Positions 46,155 to 55,507 of a stretch of 64,000 bases of DNA are shown one piece after another. Within the stretch, counting starts at the first letter, position 1. Each line of letters starts with the position of its first letter. A model generated the notes under the pieces. It was not told where the DNA came from, did no database searches, and worked only from the letters and a program-made list of their open reading frames with translations. The translations under genes were made by a program, and so were the position numbers. Source of the stretch: JACPNO01 sp963825405 (lineage in GTDB: Bacteria; Acidobacteriota; Terriglobia; Bryobacterales; Bryobacteraceae); contig CAWGTB010000002.1 of the NCBI GenBank assembly GCA_963825405.1, forward strand, positions 231,279-295,278. Direction: 5' to 3'.

Positions 46155-47879
46155 ATGTCAGTAAAGAACGATTGCCTCGGTTCTCAAAGCACTCGGGGGT
46201 TCAATGGCGCCAGGCGAGACTTTTTGGTTCGGGCCGGATTTGTGGCTGGATCGATGGCAGTGTCGAATGCCGTTTCACCCGCTATGGCATCGGCGCAAAG
46301 CCCCGAAACGGGTCACTACCATGCAACTGGTCGTCCATTTCAATGGAAGAACGAGCCCCGTCGCCAGCGGAAGAGTTTCTATGATCTGTCGGACGAGGAA
46401 GTCCGCCTTCTGTGCCGCGCTATCGGCTACATGCGAAACGGAAATGGAGGGGCAGACACTCCTAAGGACAAGCCGCTGAGCGTGGATAGCCCACTCCAGT
46501 GGGATCAGTGGGTGATGATCCATGCGAGGCACTGTACCGAGACCAAACCTGGTGTTATCGATCAAGTCCATTGGAGCTGGTTCTTCTTGCCATGGCATCG
46601 GGCTTACCTTTGGTTTCTTGAACGCCAGATCGCGAATGTTATAACCAGCATTCTTGGTGAGGACGGATCTAAGTTTGCCCTGCCGTATTGGGACTGGATA
46701 ACCCATAAGGAAATCCCAAATACGAGGGATCGCGCCGGTACCAATACGCCGAGTCCCCTCTTCGGTTACGACCTCGCCAGAGAAAATATGGTAAAAAACG
46801 ATGGACTTGGATTCGACAACTTGGCCTTATGGGACGGTTATCGAAAGCCGAGCCTTCAGGAACCTACCATGGACCCTCGGAACGAGCGAACTATAGATTC
46901 GAAGGAGCATATTGAAGAAACCATCTTGTATATGAGTCCTCAGTACGTTCAATACATGCTCGAGCTCGATTTCGAAGACTTCGCGGGCAAAGCAGTGCCG
47001 CCGCAAGCGGCAATTCCCACCAGCGACGGAATGGGGGTGCTTGAGCACTATCCACACAATAATGGGCATGATTGGGTAGGCTCGCGAATTGGCAAGAACC
47101 GGGACATGGGCACGCTCCGTTATGCCGCCTTGGACCCGATTTTTTTTATGCACCATGCGAACATCGACCGGATCTGGTCCTGGTATCGCGGCGCACAGCC
47201 CGATCCCAACGCGCCATGGGGCGCCAACAAATACATCTGGGGAAAACAACCATACACTTTTACGGATATCGATGGCTCGCCCGTTACTGTAACGGTGGCG
47301 GACATTATCATGACGATGACAAACGTTAACTACATCGAGCCGCTGTCCCCCCCTGCGGCGACAGCGCCGCTACTGTCTGCGCTGCAGACACCTTTGCCGC
47401 ACCCTCTGAGGGAAAAGACAGCTACTCTTGAGCAAAAGGCGAACACGCTTACTACAAGACCGCTTACGGTGAGTATAACTCCGCAGGCTGAGATCACTAA
47501 CCTTCTTAGCGCGACAATTACTGCACAACCCCACCCTCTCTCGCTGTTGGTCATCGAGACCGGACCGATCACCTACACGAGTAAACTTACCATTAAGATT
47601 TTTGTTAACAAGCCCGACGCCAACGGTTCGACTAGCATTCATGATTCACACTATATCGGGCGTATTCGAGCGCTCGACTCCGAAGGCCGTGTGAATGAAG
47701 ACGGAAAGGACCTTAGCCACTCATTTTCCGTAATCATTCCGCCAGGCGATTCCAATTTTTACAAGATGGTTAAGCCAGGTGAGGCCTTTTCGGTGACGCT
47801 CGCCGCAGTCGGGCCGAGTCCGACAGACGAGAGATTTCGCATTGAAGTAAAAAGCATACATTTAAAGGTTATCGAATGA
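46155..47879 (+). CDS. Tat-exported tyrosinase/polyphenol oxidase
   Basis: 574 residues. ARRDFLVRAGFVAGSMAVSN is a Tat signal (RRDFLV) ending near SPAMASAQ. CuA site: MIHARHCTE, HWSWFFLPWHRAYLWFLERQ. CuB site: EHYPHNNGHDWVGSR, then DPIFFMHHANIDRIWSWYRG. These are the paired His clusters of type-3 copper oxidases, which hydroxylate phenols and oxidise o-diphenols to quinones. The C-terminal ~170 residues are beta-rich (LTIKIFVNKPDANGSTSIHD), like the capping domain of plant polyphenol oxidases. The metal sites and Tat route fit folding in the cytoplasm and export to the periplasm. Stop overlaps the next start. Confidence 0.93.
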   Translation: MSVKNDCLGSQSTRGFNGARRDFLVRAGFVAGSMAVSNAVSPAMASAQSPETGHYHATGRPFQWKNEPRRQRKSFYDLSDEEVRLLCRAIGYMRNGNGGADTPKDKPLSVDSPLQWDQWVMIHARHCTETKPGVIDQVHWSWFFLPWHRAYLWFLERQIANVITSILGEDGSKFALPYWDWITHKEIPNTRDRAGTNTPSPLFGYDLARENMVKNDGLGFDNLALWDGYRKPSLQEPTMDPRNERTIDSKEHIEETILYMSPQYVQYMLELDFEDFAGKAVPPQAAIPTSDGMGVLEHYPHNNGHDWVGSRIGKNRDMGTLRYAALDPIFFMHHANIDRIWSWYRGAQPDPNAPWGANKYIWGKQPYTFTDIDGSPVTVTVADIIMTMTNVNYIEPLSPPAATAPLLSALQTPLPHPLREKTATLEQKANTLTTRPLTVSITPQAEITNLLSATITAQPHPLSLLVIETGPITYTSKLTIKIFVNKPDANGSTSIHDSHYIGRIRALDSEGRVNEDGKDLSHSFSVIIPPGDSNFYKMVKPGEAFSVTLAAVGPSPTDERFRIEVKSIHLKVIE

Positions 47880-48427
47880 GAGTCGTGCTCAGTGTCGGGG
47901 CTACGTGTCGGATGAACAGAAGCCTTAAAGACGCGGTGATGGCTTTAGCGGTGATCGGAAGCGTGTGCGTGCCGATAGGCATCTACTCAGATCTGTCGGC
48001 ACAGCAATTGCGCCCTCCGAATGATGTAGCGGGAACGTGGCATTACCGAAGTTTCATAAACGAAAGTAACACTGTTTCTGACCTGAACGCTATTCTATTT
48101 GGCGAAGGCGACCTTGTGCTTGATGAGTCCCCAACCGGGACGCTCAGTGGAGCTGGAGACTTCGGTGGTGGCGACGTGATGCGCTATCAAGGCTCTGTCA
48201 ATCACAGCAGTTGGATAACTGTACGTTTTCAAGGCGTAGGGACCGGAACTAAGAATAAGGATTGGCTGTACGACTATGTTGGCGTAGTCGTTCCGCAATG
48301 GCCCAATGGGGTGAACCAGGTCCAGACGATTGTTGGCTCCGTTGTGCGTTCTGCGCCTCACTCGAACGATTCCGGTGGCACCTCCGCGGCCGGCCGAGTA
48401 GCCTCGTTCATCGCAGTAAAGAAGTGA
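47876..48427 (+). CDS. Secreted hypothetical protein linked to tyrosinase
   Basis: ATG 47876 overlaps the tyrosinase stop (ATGA); ATG 47912 (MNRSLKDAVMALAVIGSVCV) gives a cleaner signal peptide, ending near DLSAQQ. The mature ~140 residues are beta-rich: NDVAGTWHYRSFINESNTVS, DLVLDESPTGTLSGAGDFGG and WITVRFQGVGTGTKNKDWLY, reminiscent of an avidin- or lipocalin-like barrel. Tight linkage suggests a partner or caddie protein of the tyrosinase, as known for other tyrosinases, but homology was not recognised. Confidence 0.6.
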   Translation: MRVVLSVGATCRMNRSLKDAVMALAVIGSVCVPIGIYSDLSAQQLRPPNDVAGTWHYRSFINESNTVSDLNAILFGEGDLVLDESPTGTLSGAGDFGGGDVMRYQGSVNHSSWITVRFQGVGTGTKNKDWLYDYVGVVVPQWPNGVNQVQTIVGSVVRSAPHSNDSGGTSAAGRVASFIAVKK

Positions 48428-48618
48428 TTAGCGGGCCCTTGGGCGGTTTCGAGATCTTTAACGATTGGTGTCGAAGGAATGGTCACGATGCAAGAAACTG
48501 TTGGGATCTGTATTCGCGAGTGGAGTGGCGTGCGCCCGCGCGGGCTCATTTGCTCACCACTTTGGGTCACATCATGTCGCGCCTGGTGCGTATCGTTGTC
48601 CAGGAATCGGGATCCAGA

Positions 48619-49644
48619 ATGAAACGTTGCATCGGCCATTTGCCCGAAGCAATTACGAGACGCGTTTCGGTTTCACTCCTTAGCGCATGTCTTCTGGTGA
48701 TCACGAATGTGCCCGGCCGCGCGCAACCAGGGACGCGACCACAGTCAGAGGATAGCTGTGCGTCGTTGGCTCTGCCCTCGGACAGTGAAAAAAAAGAGAT
48801 AATCAAAATCGCTAGTGCTCTCAGCATTTGCGACGATCTGCAGAAACTATTGGATCGCGGTCAGGTCGCTTCAAAGTCGCTTGCCGTCCTGCTTGAGCCC
48901 GGTGCTTCCCTTAGGTCTGTTGACGTGGAGACCTTACTGCGACAACCGGACGGGGAGAATCGGCTGCTGCGACAGGTCGCCGAAGCTGTTCAAAAGGGGA
49001 GTGAGGAACGTAAGCTGCTCGCTGAGGACCTTCAAAGGTGGCAACAAGGGCAGCGCGTCATCGCGATAGTAGCTGGGCTTGCATCCGATTCAAATCGTGT
49101 TCGGAGCCAAGTTCAAGGCGTCCTCGCTTTACAGCTGATGCTAAAGCAGGAAACCGAACAAGAACGATATCGTCGCACCAAATTCCTCAACGCATTTCTC
49201 GGTACAACTGTAGGCGCGGTGGGAACTGGCCTTCAGTTGAATAACAGTATTGGCGTGCAGCATGCGGGGGATGTCCTGGGAGTTGTTGGTGGTGGCATAA
49301 CCGTGTTTTTCAACGTCTGTACGGCAGACTGGAACGTTAAAGATACCGCGCCCGACAGCCTCCTGCTTGAATCCTTTGCCAGCGACAATAGAAGACATCC
49401 CCTCCCGGCTGCCGTTTGGGGTCTTATAGATGAAAGTATCAAGAAAGCGATGAAAGCTATTTTCACCTGGAACCAAGGAAACTCTGATTTTCCCCATGCG
49501 CACCTGAGCTGCCATTGGGGCGCGCCCCCACCGACTCCGAAAATAGTCGCCGACAGTATTAGCACACTAAGGCGGTTGGATAATGACTTGGCGACAGTGA
49601 ACAGCGGAGCTACCGCGCTCTTGCAAGCTGTAGCCGCACAATAA
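48619..49644 (+). CDS. Exported helical protein of unknown function
   Basis: 341 residues from ATG 48619. RRVSVSLLSACLLVITNVPG is a signal sequence. The rest is mainly helical: LQKLLDRGQVASKSLAVLLE, LLRQVAEAVQKGSEERKLLA, then LNAFLGTTVGAVGTGLQLNN and VLGVVGGGITVFFNVCTADW, two glycine-rich stretches that could be membrane-embedded. IFTWNQGNSDF ends the fold. Two or three such genes in a row after the tyrosinase suggest one functional unit. No family recognised. ATG 48574 is an alternative start. Confidence 0.55.
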   Translation: MKRCIGHLPEAITRRVSVSLLSACLLVITNVPGRAQPGTRPQSEDSCASLALPSDSEKKEIIKIASALSICDDLQKLLDRGQVASKSLAVLLEPGASLRSVDVETLLRQPDGENRLLRQVAEAVQKGSEERKLLAEDLQRWQQGQRVIAIVAGLASDSNRVRSQVQGVLALQLMLKQETEQERYRRTKFLNAFLGTTVGAVGTGLQLNNSIGVQHAGDVLGVVGGGITVFFNVCTADWNVKDTAPDSLLLESFASDNRRHPLPAAVWGLIDESIKKAMKAIFTWNQGNSDFPHAHLSCHWGAPPPTPKIVADSISTLRRLDNDLATVNSGATALLQAVAAQ

Positions 49645-49950
49645 AATTAGGGGGGGCTGGTGCTTAACGAGTTCAATCATCAGTTTGCGGGTCTTGCCGA
49701 CGAATGCGCCGCGTCCTCCCAGCCATCGCGATTCGTGCTGGTGCCTAGGGACGAGAATTTCTCACTGCGGTAAAGTTCCCGATTACGCGCCAAGCAACCG
49801 GCCGAGATGAGACGACGAACCAACGGACCCATACGTTGAAAATGGTGGCGATTGTCGTGGTACGGATAGCGTTGGAGCTTTCTTGTAGCCGTAACTTTTG
49901 TCACAGAGATTTCTGATAATCTAAATGCCCGCGGACGAAAGGCTAAATTG
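49645..49950. other. Intergenic gap before the LodA-like gene
   Basis: About 300 bp with no supported gene. It probably contains the promoter for the oxidase operon, but no clear -10/-35 pair was identified. Confidence 0.4.
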
Positions 49951-52900
49951 ATGAGCACATCCGATCGGCCCATCGCATTCTGTTCCATTTTTCCCAAGAT
50001 TGGTGTTGCCAGAGTGGGGGATTCCGACGACTACTTCATCGGCCCGGAATCTCCCGGCATTGAAGATCATCCCGAAAGCGGGTTTAAAGATGCGTGCGGG
50101 CAGGTGAAGCGCCAGGCTGCCCGGTTTCGGATATACGCATTTGACGATGCGGGCTCCGTTGTCGCGGAACTGACATCCAAGAACACGAAGTCTATCAACT
50201 GGAGAGCGAGCGTCGCGAATAAGAAGGCCAGCTGGCACGCATTTTCTGGAGGCGCAAAGGCGCAGGCGCTGTTCGAAGGCACTTTGCCAGCGAAGGACAC
50301 TCCCCCACTGCGAAATAACGATTGGCCATCGGATCGCCGGGCCCTGGTGATTAAATCCAGCGCTGCCGTTTCCGGAATCGACCAAGTCTCCGCGTCGCTG
50401 GAAGGTCCCATCTTTGACCTTCGCGAATCGGTGTACCTGGGCGAACTACGCACCGACGGCAGCGGGCGACTCTTGTTTCTCGGAGGGCACGGTCATTCTC
50501 GACCTGTTTCGGATGATGATCGTTATCTTCTCAACCACTATGCGAATAACGACCGTTGGTGCGATGACACAGCCGACGGCGTAATCGAGGTTGATGTCAC
50601 TATGCCGGACGGCGCTGCAGTTCCGGTCCGGGGCCGGGCTTTCGCAATCGTTGCGCCCCCCGATTTTGCGCCGCACACGGACAACCTCGTCACGCTGTAT
50701 GACGTGATGGAAGAAGCGGCCCTGGATCATGATCTTCCGTGGCACCTGGCATCTACTCCCCCTCCCAAGATTCGTTCCACTGTCTCGTTCGTTGATGAGG
50801 TTTATCCGATTCTTGCGAGGATTGTCGATTACCAATGGGTCAACGAGCGCGCGCTCCGTGGTCACGGCCCCGGAAAGCGCGGCAATTTTATCGGCGATGA
50901 TCTCCTGGGTCCCCTAGCAAACCACAAGGATCCCAACGGGATAAAACTCCGCCAACACATCCTCGATCTTCTGCGGAATCCAAACCTCACCGGCGATGCC
51001 GCAAAAGAACAGGCAAATCTCAACTTCATGCCCCAGCTTTCGGGCGACGAAGGCGACACGACGATGGGCGAACCCGCTACTTGGCTCAAATTGACCAAGC
51101 GCCAGTACGAAACGATCCAATTGTGGGCCAACAATAAATTTACCGGGTTTACCAGCCTCAAAGAGGTGAAGGCGGAATTGGCCAAGCGCGCTGGTTTACA
51201 GAAGCCGCTAGAAGACTTGCCTCTCGCCGAACAACCGTTCGCCCTCACGAAGGCCGCGATGGTGGCTTGTGTCGGGGGGGCGTTTTATCCGGGCATTGAG
51301 ATAACATCCATTTCGAAATCCAAGCGCTTCTATCAATCGGCTTTTGAGCCGTCCGCTGAACTGGAGCCCGGCGACGTGACCAAGTGGATGGCGCTCCCGT
51401 GGCAAGCGGATTTTTACGAATGCAGCAGCTCGCACTGGTGGCCTGCCCAGCGCCCGGACGCAGTAGTCAGCGAGTACGATTACCATGAAGCGGTAAAAGA
51501 TTTCCCTCTAGAGGACAGCGCGGGCAATGTTCGCGCCCTCCTCTTTCCGAGGAAACAATGGGACCGCGGCGTGGGATTAGACAGGACATTCCGTCCCGTC
51601 TTCAACTGGCCCACGCCCGCAGAAGGTCAAACTACGGACGACTACGCCGCCGCGTGTCGCAAGGCATTCGTCGCGTTTTCAAATGACCAATGGACCAACC
51701 GAGGCCGCAGATGGCAAATCATCGAACCGAAGTCCGGGGAAACCTTGGGCCGCTACAAGTTTCGCCTGCGAGAATATTTTGACCGTTACGGGAGCAGTAG
51801 AAAGTGGCCGTTTCGGTTGCCCGATTCACTGCCCGCCGAAACACCCGATGCCTACCATGAAGAGCTTATCGGTGCGTTTTCATCCTTCATAGACGCCCTG
51901 GTCCCGGCTGCCGACGCGGGAGAGACGCTCGACGCCTATTCGCGGCGCCTGAACGACGACGACTCCAGATGGATGTCGTTCCTGGCCGGCACCACGCAGC
52001 TCGGCTACGAGGTCCGCCAGAGATATCAAGGCGATAACGAGATGGTCCACAAATGGAAAACCTTGGGGTTCGTCACTCGTGTCCCTGGGATACCGGAGCG
52101 GATCCTGGTCGAAACCGGTCGCGAGAAATACGACGGCCTGCAGGACCGCGAGTACTTCTATATGATGCTGAACTGGGAGAGCTATCCTGATTTCGAACCG
52201 AAGGCGAGGAAACTGGCGCTAAGTTTTCTACAGGCCGCTCGTGATCTGCAGAAGACTGAGCACTTCAAGGCTGATCGAGCCAACAACCTATATGAGTTCT
52301 TCGAGTATTCGGCCTCGGCCTTTGAAGCGCGCCTTCAGCAAATCTACGAGGGGTTCGCGGCGCAGTCCACCAAGCCGGCCGACGATTGGGAACCGAAGAA
52401 ACTCGTCGCGCGAATACTGCAACTAGCGCCGTTCAATCAACTCGATGGCGCGTGGCTCCGTTACGCAACCGACGCCGGTCCGATCGCCGACATCAATTCT
52501 TTGCTGTTTGACATCTGGAGCGATGAAACCGGCAACGGCGATCCCGCGCTCAACCACGCCAACCTCTACACGGCCCTGATGCAGAGTGTTGGCATCTATC
52601 TGCCGCCGCTGCGAAGCCGCGCGTATGCGGATAATCTTGCGATCTTGGAATCCGCATTCACCAATCCGCTCTTTGAGTTGCTGATGTCCCAATTTTCGAA
52701 GGACTTTTTTCCGGAGATTCTCGGAATGACCCTCCAGCTGGAATGGGAGGTGCTTGGACTGTGGGCAGGAGTAAAGCGCCTGGAGGCGAAGCACTTCAAC
52801 TCTCAGTTCTACCGGATGCATATCGGCATTGACAATGCGAACGACGGCCACGGAGCCAAGGCAAAACTCGCGGTCAGGCAGTACCTTGATTTTGTTCGGG

Positions 52901-53805
52901 CTGAAAGCGGCCCTCTGGAGGCTGCTCGCCAGTGGGAGCGTATATGGACAGGATACGTGGCTTTCGAGACAACTGGCGACATCAGTGATGACTTTGCGGC
53001 CCAGCAGGATTATCCTCCGCTGATAGAGGATCAAATGGTGGCGATGATTCAGCAAAAGAAATATTTCGCGCAGCGGAATCATTCGAATCTTCCCACGCTG
53101 GGCGCCAACAGGATGAACGATTGGTTCGAAGAGCCGGTCGCATTTCTCGATCAGCTCGCCAATTCCCGTTACATTTCCAAGGGCGATCCCGACGGCAGTT
53201 ATTTGCTCAGAGACCGCACGACTTACAGCGGGCCTATGTACAAGATCTTCACCACGGCGGAACTGAAGCTGTGGGCGGACTGGATACGTTGGCTTGGCGG
53301 AGAATACGAGCCGACAGCGCCTACGACTCCAACAGATCCCGCCCTTGCCGTCCAGCAAGTCATCGAGCGTCTTTCATCCACCGCGGCCAACATACCGGCG
53401 CATCAGACCTCCATGGTCGGCGGGAAGTCGGTTGGGGATTGGTTCAGGGCCGGTTCCACTGCCTTGATGGGAGCGTTGGGCGACCCTAAGAACGGGTGGA
53501 TCATTCCGCGTAGTTCCGCAACGAGCAAGTTCATTACAAACCTGCTGCCAGGCGCTCCGGCGATGGAGGAGGCGATCAGGGGCGTGAAGATAGGTGGGCA
53601 GGACGGCGTGACCGTTGTCAAAGCCTGGATCGACGCGGGTTGTCCGTTGCCCGGCCAAGCTGCGCAACCCAAGATCGACTTGGCTCTGATGGGTGCCGTG
53701 AGCGAAGTGCCTGATCTTAGCGCTTCCATTAGCGCCTGGCCGACCACTCCCCAGGAACCGCCACTCCACCGCAAGCAGATATTTGGACAGGATGCTGTCC
53801 ACTGA
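49951..53805 (+). CDS. LodA/GoxA-type CTQ oxidase fused to a heme-oxygenase-like diiron domain
   Basis: 1284 residues, intact. The first ~700 residues are LodA-like: FCSIFPKIGVARVGDSDDYF, GRAFAIVAPPDFAPHTDNLV, ACVGGAFYPGIEITSISKSK (Cys440) and KWMALPWQADFYECSSSHWW followed by PAQRPD (Trp496/497), the region that forms cysteine tryptophylquinone. LodA-type enzymes oxidise amino acids to aldehydes with release of H2O2. The region ~730-1080 is a different fold: LLFDIWSDETGNGDPALNHA, LQLEWEVLGLWAGVKRLEAK and MHIGIDNANDGHGAKAKLAV. Its Glu/His and Asp..His pairs are those of iron-containing redox (HDO) enzymes. The last ~200 residues are unassigned. No signal peptide. LodA itself is ~726 residues, so the C-terminal half is an added module. 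Confidence 0.85.
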   Translation: MSTSDRPIAFCSIFPKIGVARVGDSDDYFIGPESPGIEDHPESGFKDACGQVKRQAARFRIYAFDDAGSVVAELTSKNTKSINWRASVANKKASWHAFSGGAKAQALFEGTLPAKDTPPLRNNDWPSDRRALVIKSSAAVSGIDQVSASLEGPIFDLRESVYLGELRTDGSGRLLFLGGHGHSRPVSDDDRYLLNHYANNDRWCDDTADGVIEVDVTMPDGAAVPVRGRAFAIVAPPDFAPHTDNLVTLYDVMEEAALDHDLPWHLASTPPPKIRSTVSFVDEVYPILARIVDYQWVNERALRGHGPGKRGNFIGDDLLGPLANHKDPNGIKLRQHILDLLRNPNLTGDAAKEQANLNFMPQLSGDEGDTTMGEPATWLKLTKRQYETIQLWANNKFTGFTSLKEVKAELAKRAGLQKPLEDLPLAEQPFALTKAAMVACVGGAFYPGIEITSISKSKRFYQSAFEPSAELEPGDVTKWMALPWQADFYECSSSHWWPAQRPDAVVSEYDYHEAVKDFPLEDSAGNVRALLFPRKQWDRGVGLDRTFRPVFNWPTPAEGQTTDDYAAACRKAFVAFSNDQWTNRGRRWQIIEPKSGETLGRYKFRLREYFDRYGSSRKWPFRLPDSLPAETPDAYHEELIGAFSSFIDALVPAADAGETLDAYSRRLNDDDSRWMSFLAGTTQLGYEVRQRYQGDNEMVHKWKTLGFVTRVPGIPERILVETGREKYDGLQDREYFYMMLNWESYPDFEPKARKLALSFLQAARDLQKTEHFKADRANNLYEFFEYSASAFEARLQQIYEGFAAQSTKPADDWEPKKLVARILQLAPFNQLDGAWLRYATDAGPIADINSLLFDIWSDETGNGDPALNHANLYTALMQSVGIYLPPLRSRAYADNLAILESAFTNPLFELLMSQFSKDFFPEILGMTLQLEWEVLGLWAGVKRLEAKHFNSQFYRMHIGIDNANDGHGAKAKLAVRQYLDFVRAESGPLEAARQWERIWTGYVAFETTGDISDDFAAQQDYPPLIEDQMVAMIQQKKYFAQRNHSNLPTLGANRMNDWFEEPVAFLDQLANSRYISKGDPDGSYLLRDRTTYSGPMYKIFTTAELKLWADWIRWLGGEYEPTAPTTPTDPALAVQQVIERLSSTAANIPAHQTSMVGGKSVGDWFRAGSTALMGALGDPKNGWIIPRSSATSKFITNLLPGAPAMEEAIRGVKIGGQDGVTVVKAWIDAGCPLPGQAAQPKIDLALMGAVSEVPDLSASISAWPTTPQEPPLHRKQIFGQDAVH

Positions 53806-53823
53806 CATGGATGAGGCCACCTA

Positions 53824-54222
53824 ATGAACCTTGAGCGAATCGATCATATCGGCCTGAACGTTCGTGATTTAGTCACCTCCGCTGAGTTCTATCAGAGGGT
53901 GCTGGGTTTTGGGGTTGTTCACAAATGGAAGACGACCTGGATGGTCGGTACGGACGCGATGCGCCTTGGGTTGTTTCAGAGGCCCAGTTCCGGCCCGGTC
54001 TGCAATATCGATAACACGGTTGCTATAACGCATGTTGCCTTTCGCACGGACGGCGCCGGCTTCGCGGCGGCACAAGCCGAGCTGCGAAAGCTAGGCGTCT
54101 TTTTTGAGCCTCCTGAAGATACCGGTATTGCTTACTCAGTGTTTATTCTGGACCCCGATGGCCATCAGATTGAGATCACCACGTATGAGCGCGAGGCAAC
54201 ACCTCCGAGTGATACGCATTGA
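53824..54222 (+). CDS. VOC-superfamily (glyoxalase/dioxygenase-like) protein
   Basis: 132 residues. LERIDHIGLNVRDLVTSAEF then YQRVLGFGVVHKW is the first beta-alpha-beta-beta-beta unit with metal His. NTVAITHVAFRTDGAGFAAA has the second His and IAYSVFILDPDGHQIEITTY the metal Glu. Members bind Fe, Mn or Zn and include extradiol dioxygenases and resistance proteins. It lies 19 bp after the LodA-diiron gene and overlaps the LodB-like gene, so it is a subunit or an enzyme acting on the same substrate. Confidence 0.85.
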   Translation: MNLERIDHIGLNVRDLVTSAEFYQRVLGFGVVHKWKTTWMVGTDAMRLGLFQRPSSGPVCNIDNTVAITHVAFRTDGAGFAAAQAELRKLGVFFEPPEDTGIAYSVFILDPDGHQIEITTYEREATPPSDTH

Positions 54223-55364
54223 ACGCCAGGGAACTACAAGCCAGGTATGATGTCGTGGTCCTGGGAGCCGGACCATCAGGTTCCGCCGCCGCCGCCGCTT
54301 TGGCGCGTGAATCGCTTACCGTTCTGATAGCGGACGAACAGGAAAGGTGTACCTTCAAGGTCGGCGAAAGCCTGCCCGGTATTGCAAGCTCGGTCATCGC
54401 CCGAGCGGGGTTTCCGAATGTGCTTCGGAAGGTCTCCCAGATAAAATGTTCTGGCAATCGCTCGGCTTGGGGTTCACACGAAATCCAATTGCGGCCGGGA
54501 CTTCTTAACCCTTACGGGGGTGGCGTCCATTTGGATAGAGCCCAGTTTGACGGAGAACTTCTGCGTGAAAGCATCGCTGCGGGGGCACAACTCTTGAGTG
54601 GTACCCGTTTCCAGCGCGTGGCGAGATCGGAAAGAGGCTGGATCCTATCCCTTCGGCGTGGTGCGGAGTTGAACACCATTGAGTGTGATTCGGTCATCGA
54701 CTGTACCGGCAGGAAGGCGCACTTTGCAAGAACTCAGGCGGCGAAAAGAATTGTCATTGACAAGCAGGTGGCGATTGTATCAGTGCTCTCGGGCGAGAAC
54801 GTAGCCGATGACGATCTGACGACGACGATTGAAACGGCACGTAATGGGTGGTGGTACAGCGCGCGAATCCCGAATGGACGGCGCGTCGTGGTGTTCTTTA
54901 CGGATGGCGATCTTCTGCCACGCCTGAAGGCGCGAACGCCCGATGGCTTTACTTCTCACATAAGGCGGAGTGTTCACATTCGAGAGTTCCTGGCAGCGGG
55001 GTATAGAGTCGAACGGACTCCCGATGTCGTGCTGGCGGACACTTCGTATCTGATTAATCCGGCGGGCGGCGGATGGTGCGCCGCAGGTGATGCGGCGGCG
55101 GCGCTAGACCCGCTCGCATCCGCCGGTATCATCGACGCTCTAAAAAGCGGTCCTGCGGCGGCCCGCCTCGTGTTGTCCGGGTTCAAGAATATCAACGATT
55201 ACTCACGGATCGTGACCAAGCAGGCGAAGGCGAACATCGAAACCCGGCGATCTTACGCTCTACTGGAGGCACGTTGGCCACGTGAGCCGTTCTGGGAGCG
55301 GAGGCACGACCACCGGGCGAAGCCAGCACCGTCCTTCACTCCATTTCAATCAGTCGAGACGTAA
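54219..55364 (+). CDS. LodB-like FAD-dependent maturation flavoprotein
   Basis: 381 residues. ARYDVVVLGAGPSGSAAAAA is the FAD-binding Rossmann motif; KVGESLPGIASSVIARAGF resembles the tryptophan-halogenase/geranylgeranyl-reductase family box. VHLDRAQFDGELLRESIAAG and WCAAGDAAAALDPLASAGII (second FAD motif GD) follow. LodB-type proteins are needed to build the CTQ cofactor in LodA partners. A TTG start at 54219 overlapping the VOC stop is the best available. Placement after the LodA-like gene supports the role. Confidence 0.85.
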   Translation: MNARELQARYDVVVLGAGPSGSAAAAALARESLTVLIADEQERCTFKVGESLPGIASSVIARAGFPNVLRKVSQIKCSGNRSAWGSHEIQLRPGLLNPYGGGVHLDRAQFDGELLRESIAAGAQLLSGTRFQRVARSERGWILSLRRGAELNTIECDSVIDCTGRKAHFARTQAAKRIVIDKQVAIVSVLSGENVADDDLTTTIETARNGWWYSARIPNGRRVVVFFTDGDLLPRLKARTPDGFTSHIRRSVHIREFLAAGYRVERTPDVVLADTSYLINPAGGGWCAAGDAAAALDPLASAGIIDALKSGPAAARLVLSGFKNINDYSRIVTKQAKANIETRRSYALLEARWPREPFWERRHDHRAKPAPSFTPFQSVET

Positions 55365-55507
55365 GTCAGCACTGTACGGAAGTCCATATTTTCACATGAC
55401 CAAAATATTTCACGTGTTTTTTGTTAGTATTACGGACAAACCTTTAGCGCCGAAGGAAGGTCGAAGAAAAGGTCTGGACTTTTGCCTTTTCTTCGCCTAC
55501 GATAGCT

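Noticed and set aside
52423..53358. 311-residue ORF on the minus strand inside the LodA-like gene
   Set aside because: It is an antisense shadow of an intact 1284-residue gene with clear motifs, and its translation is Arg/His-rich without any domain.
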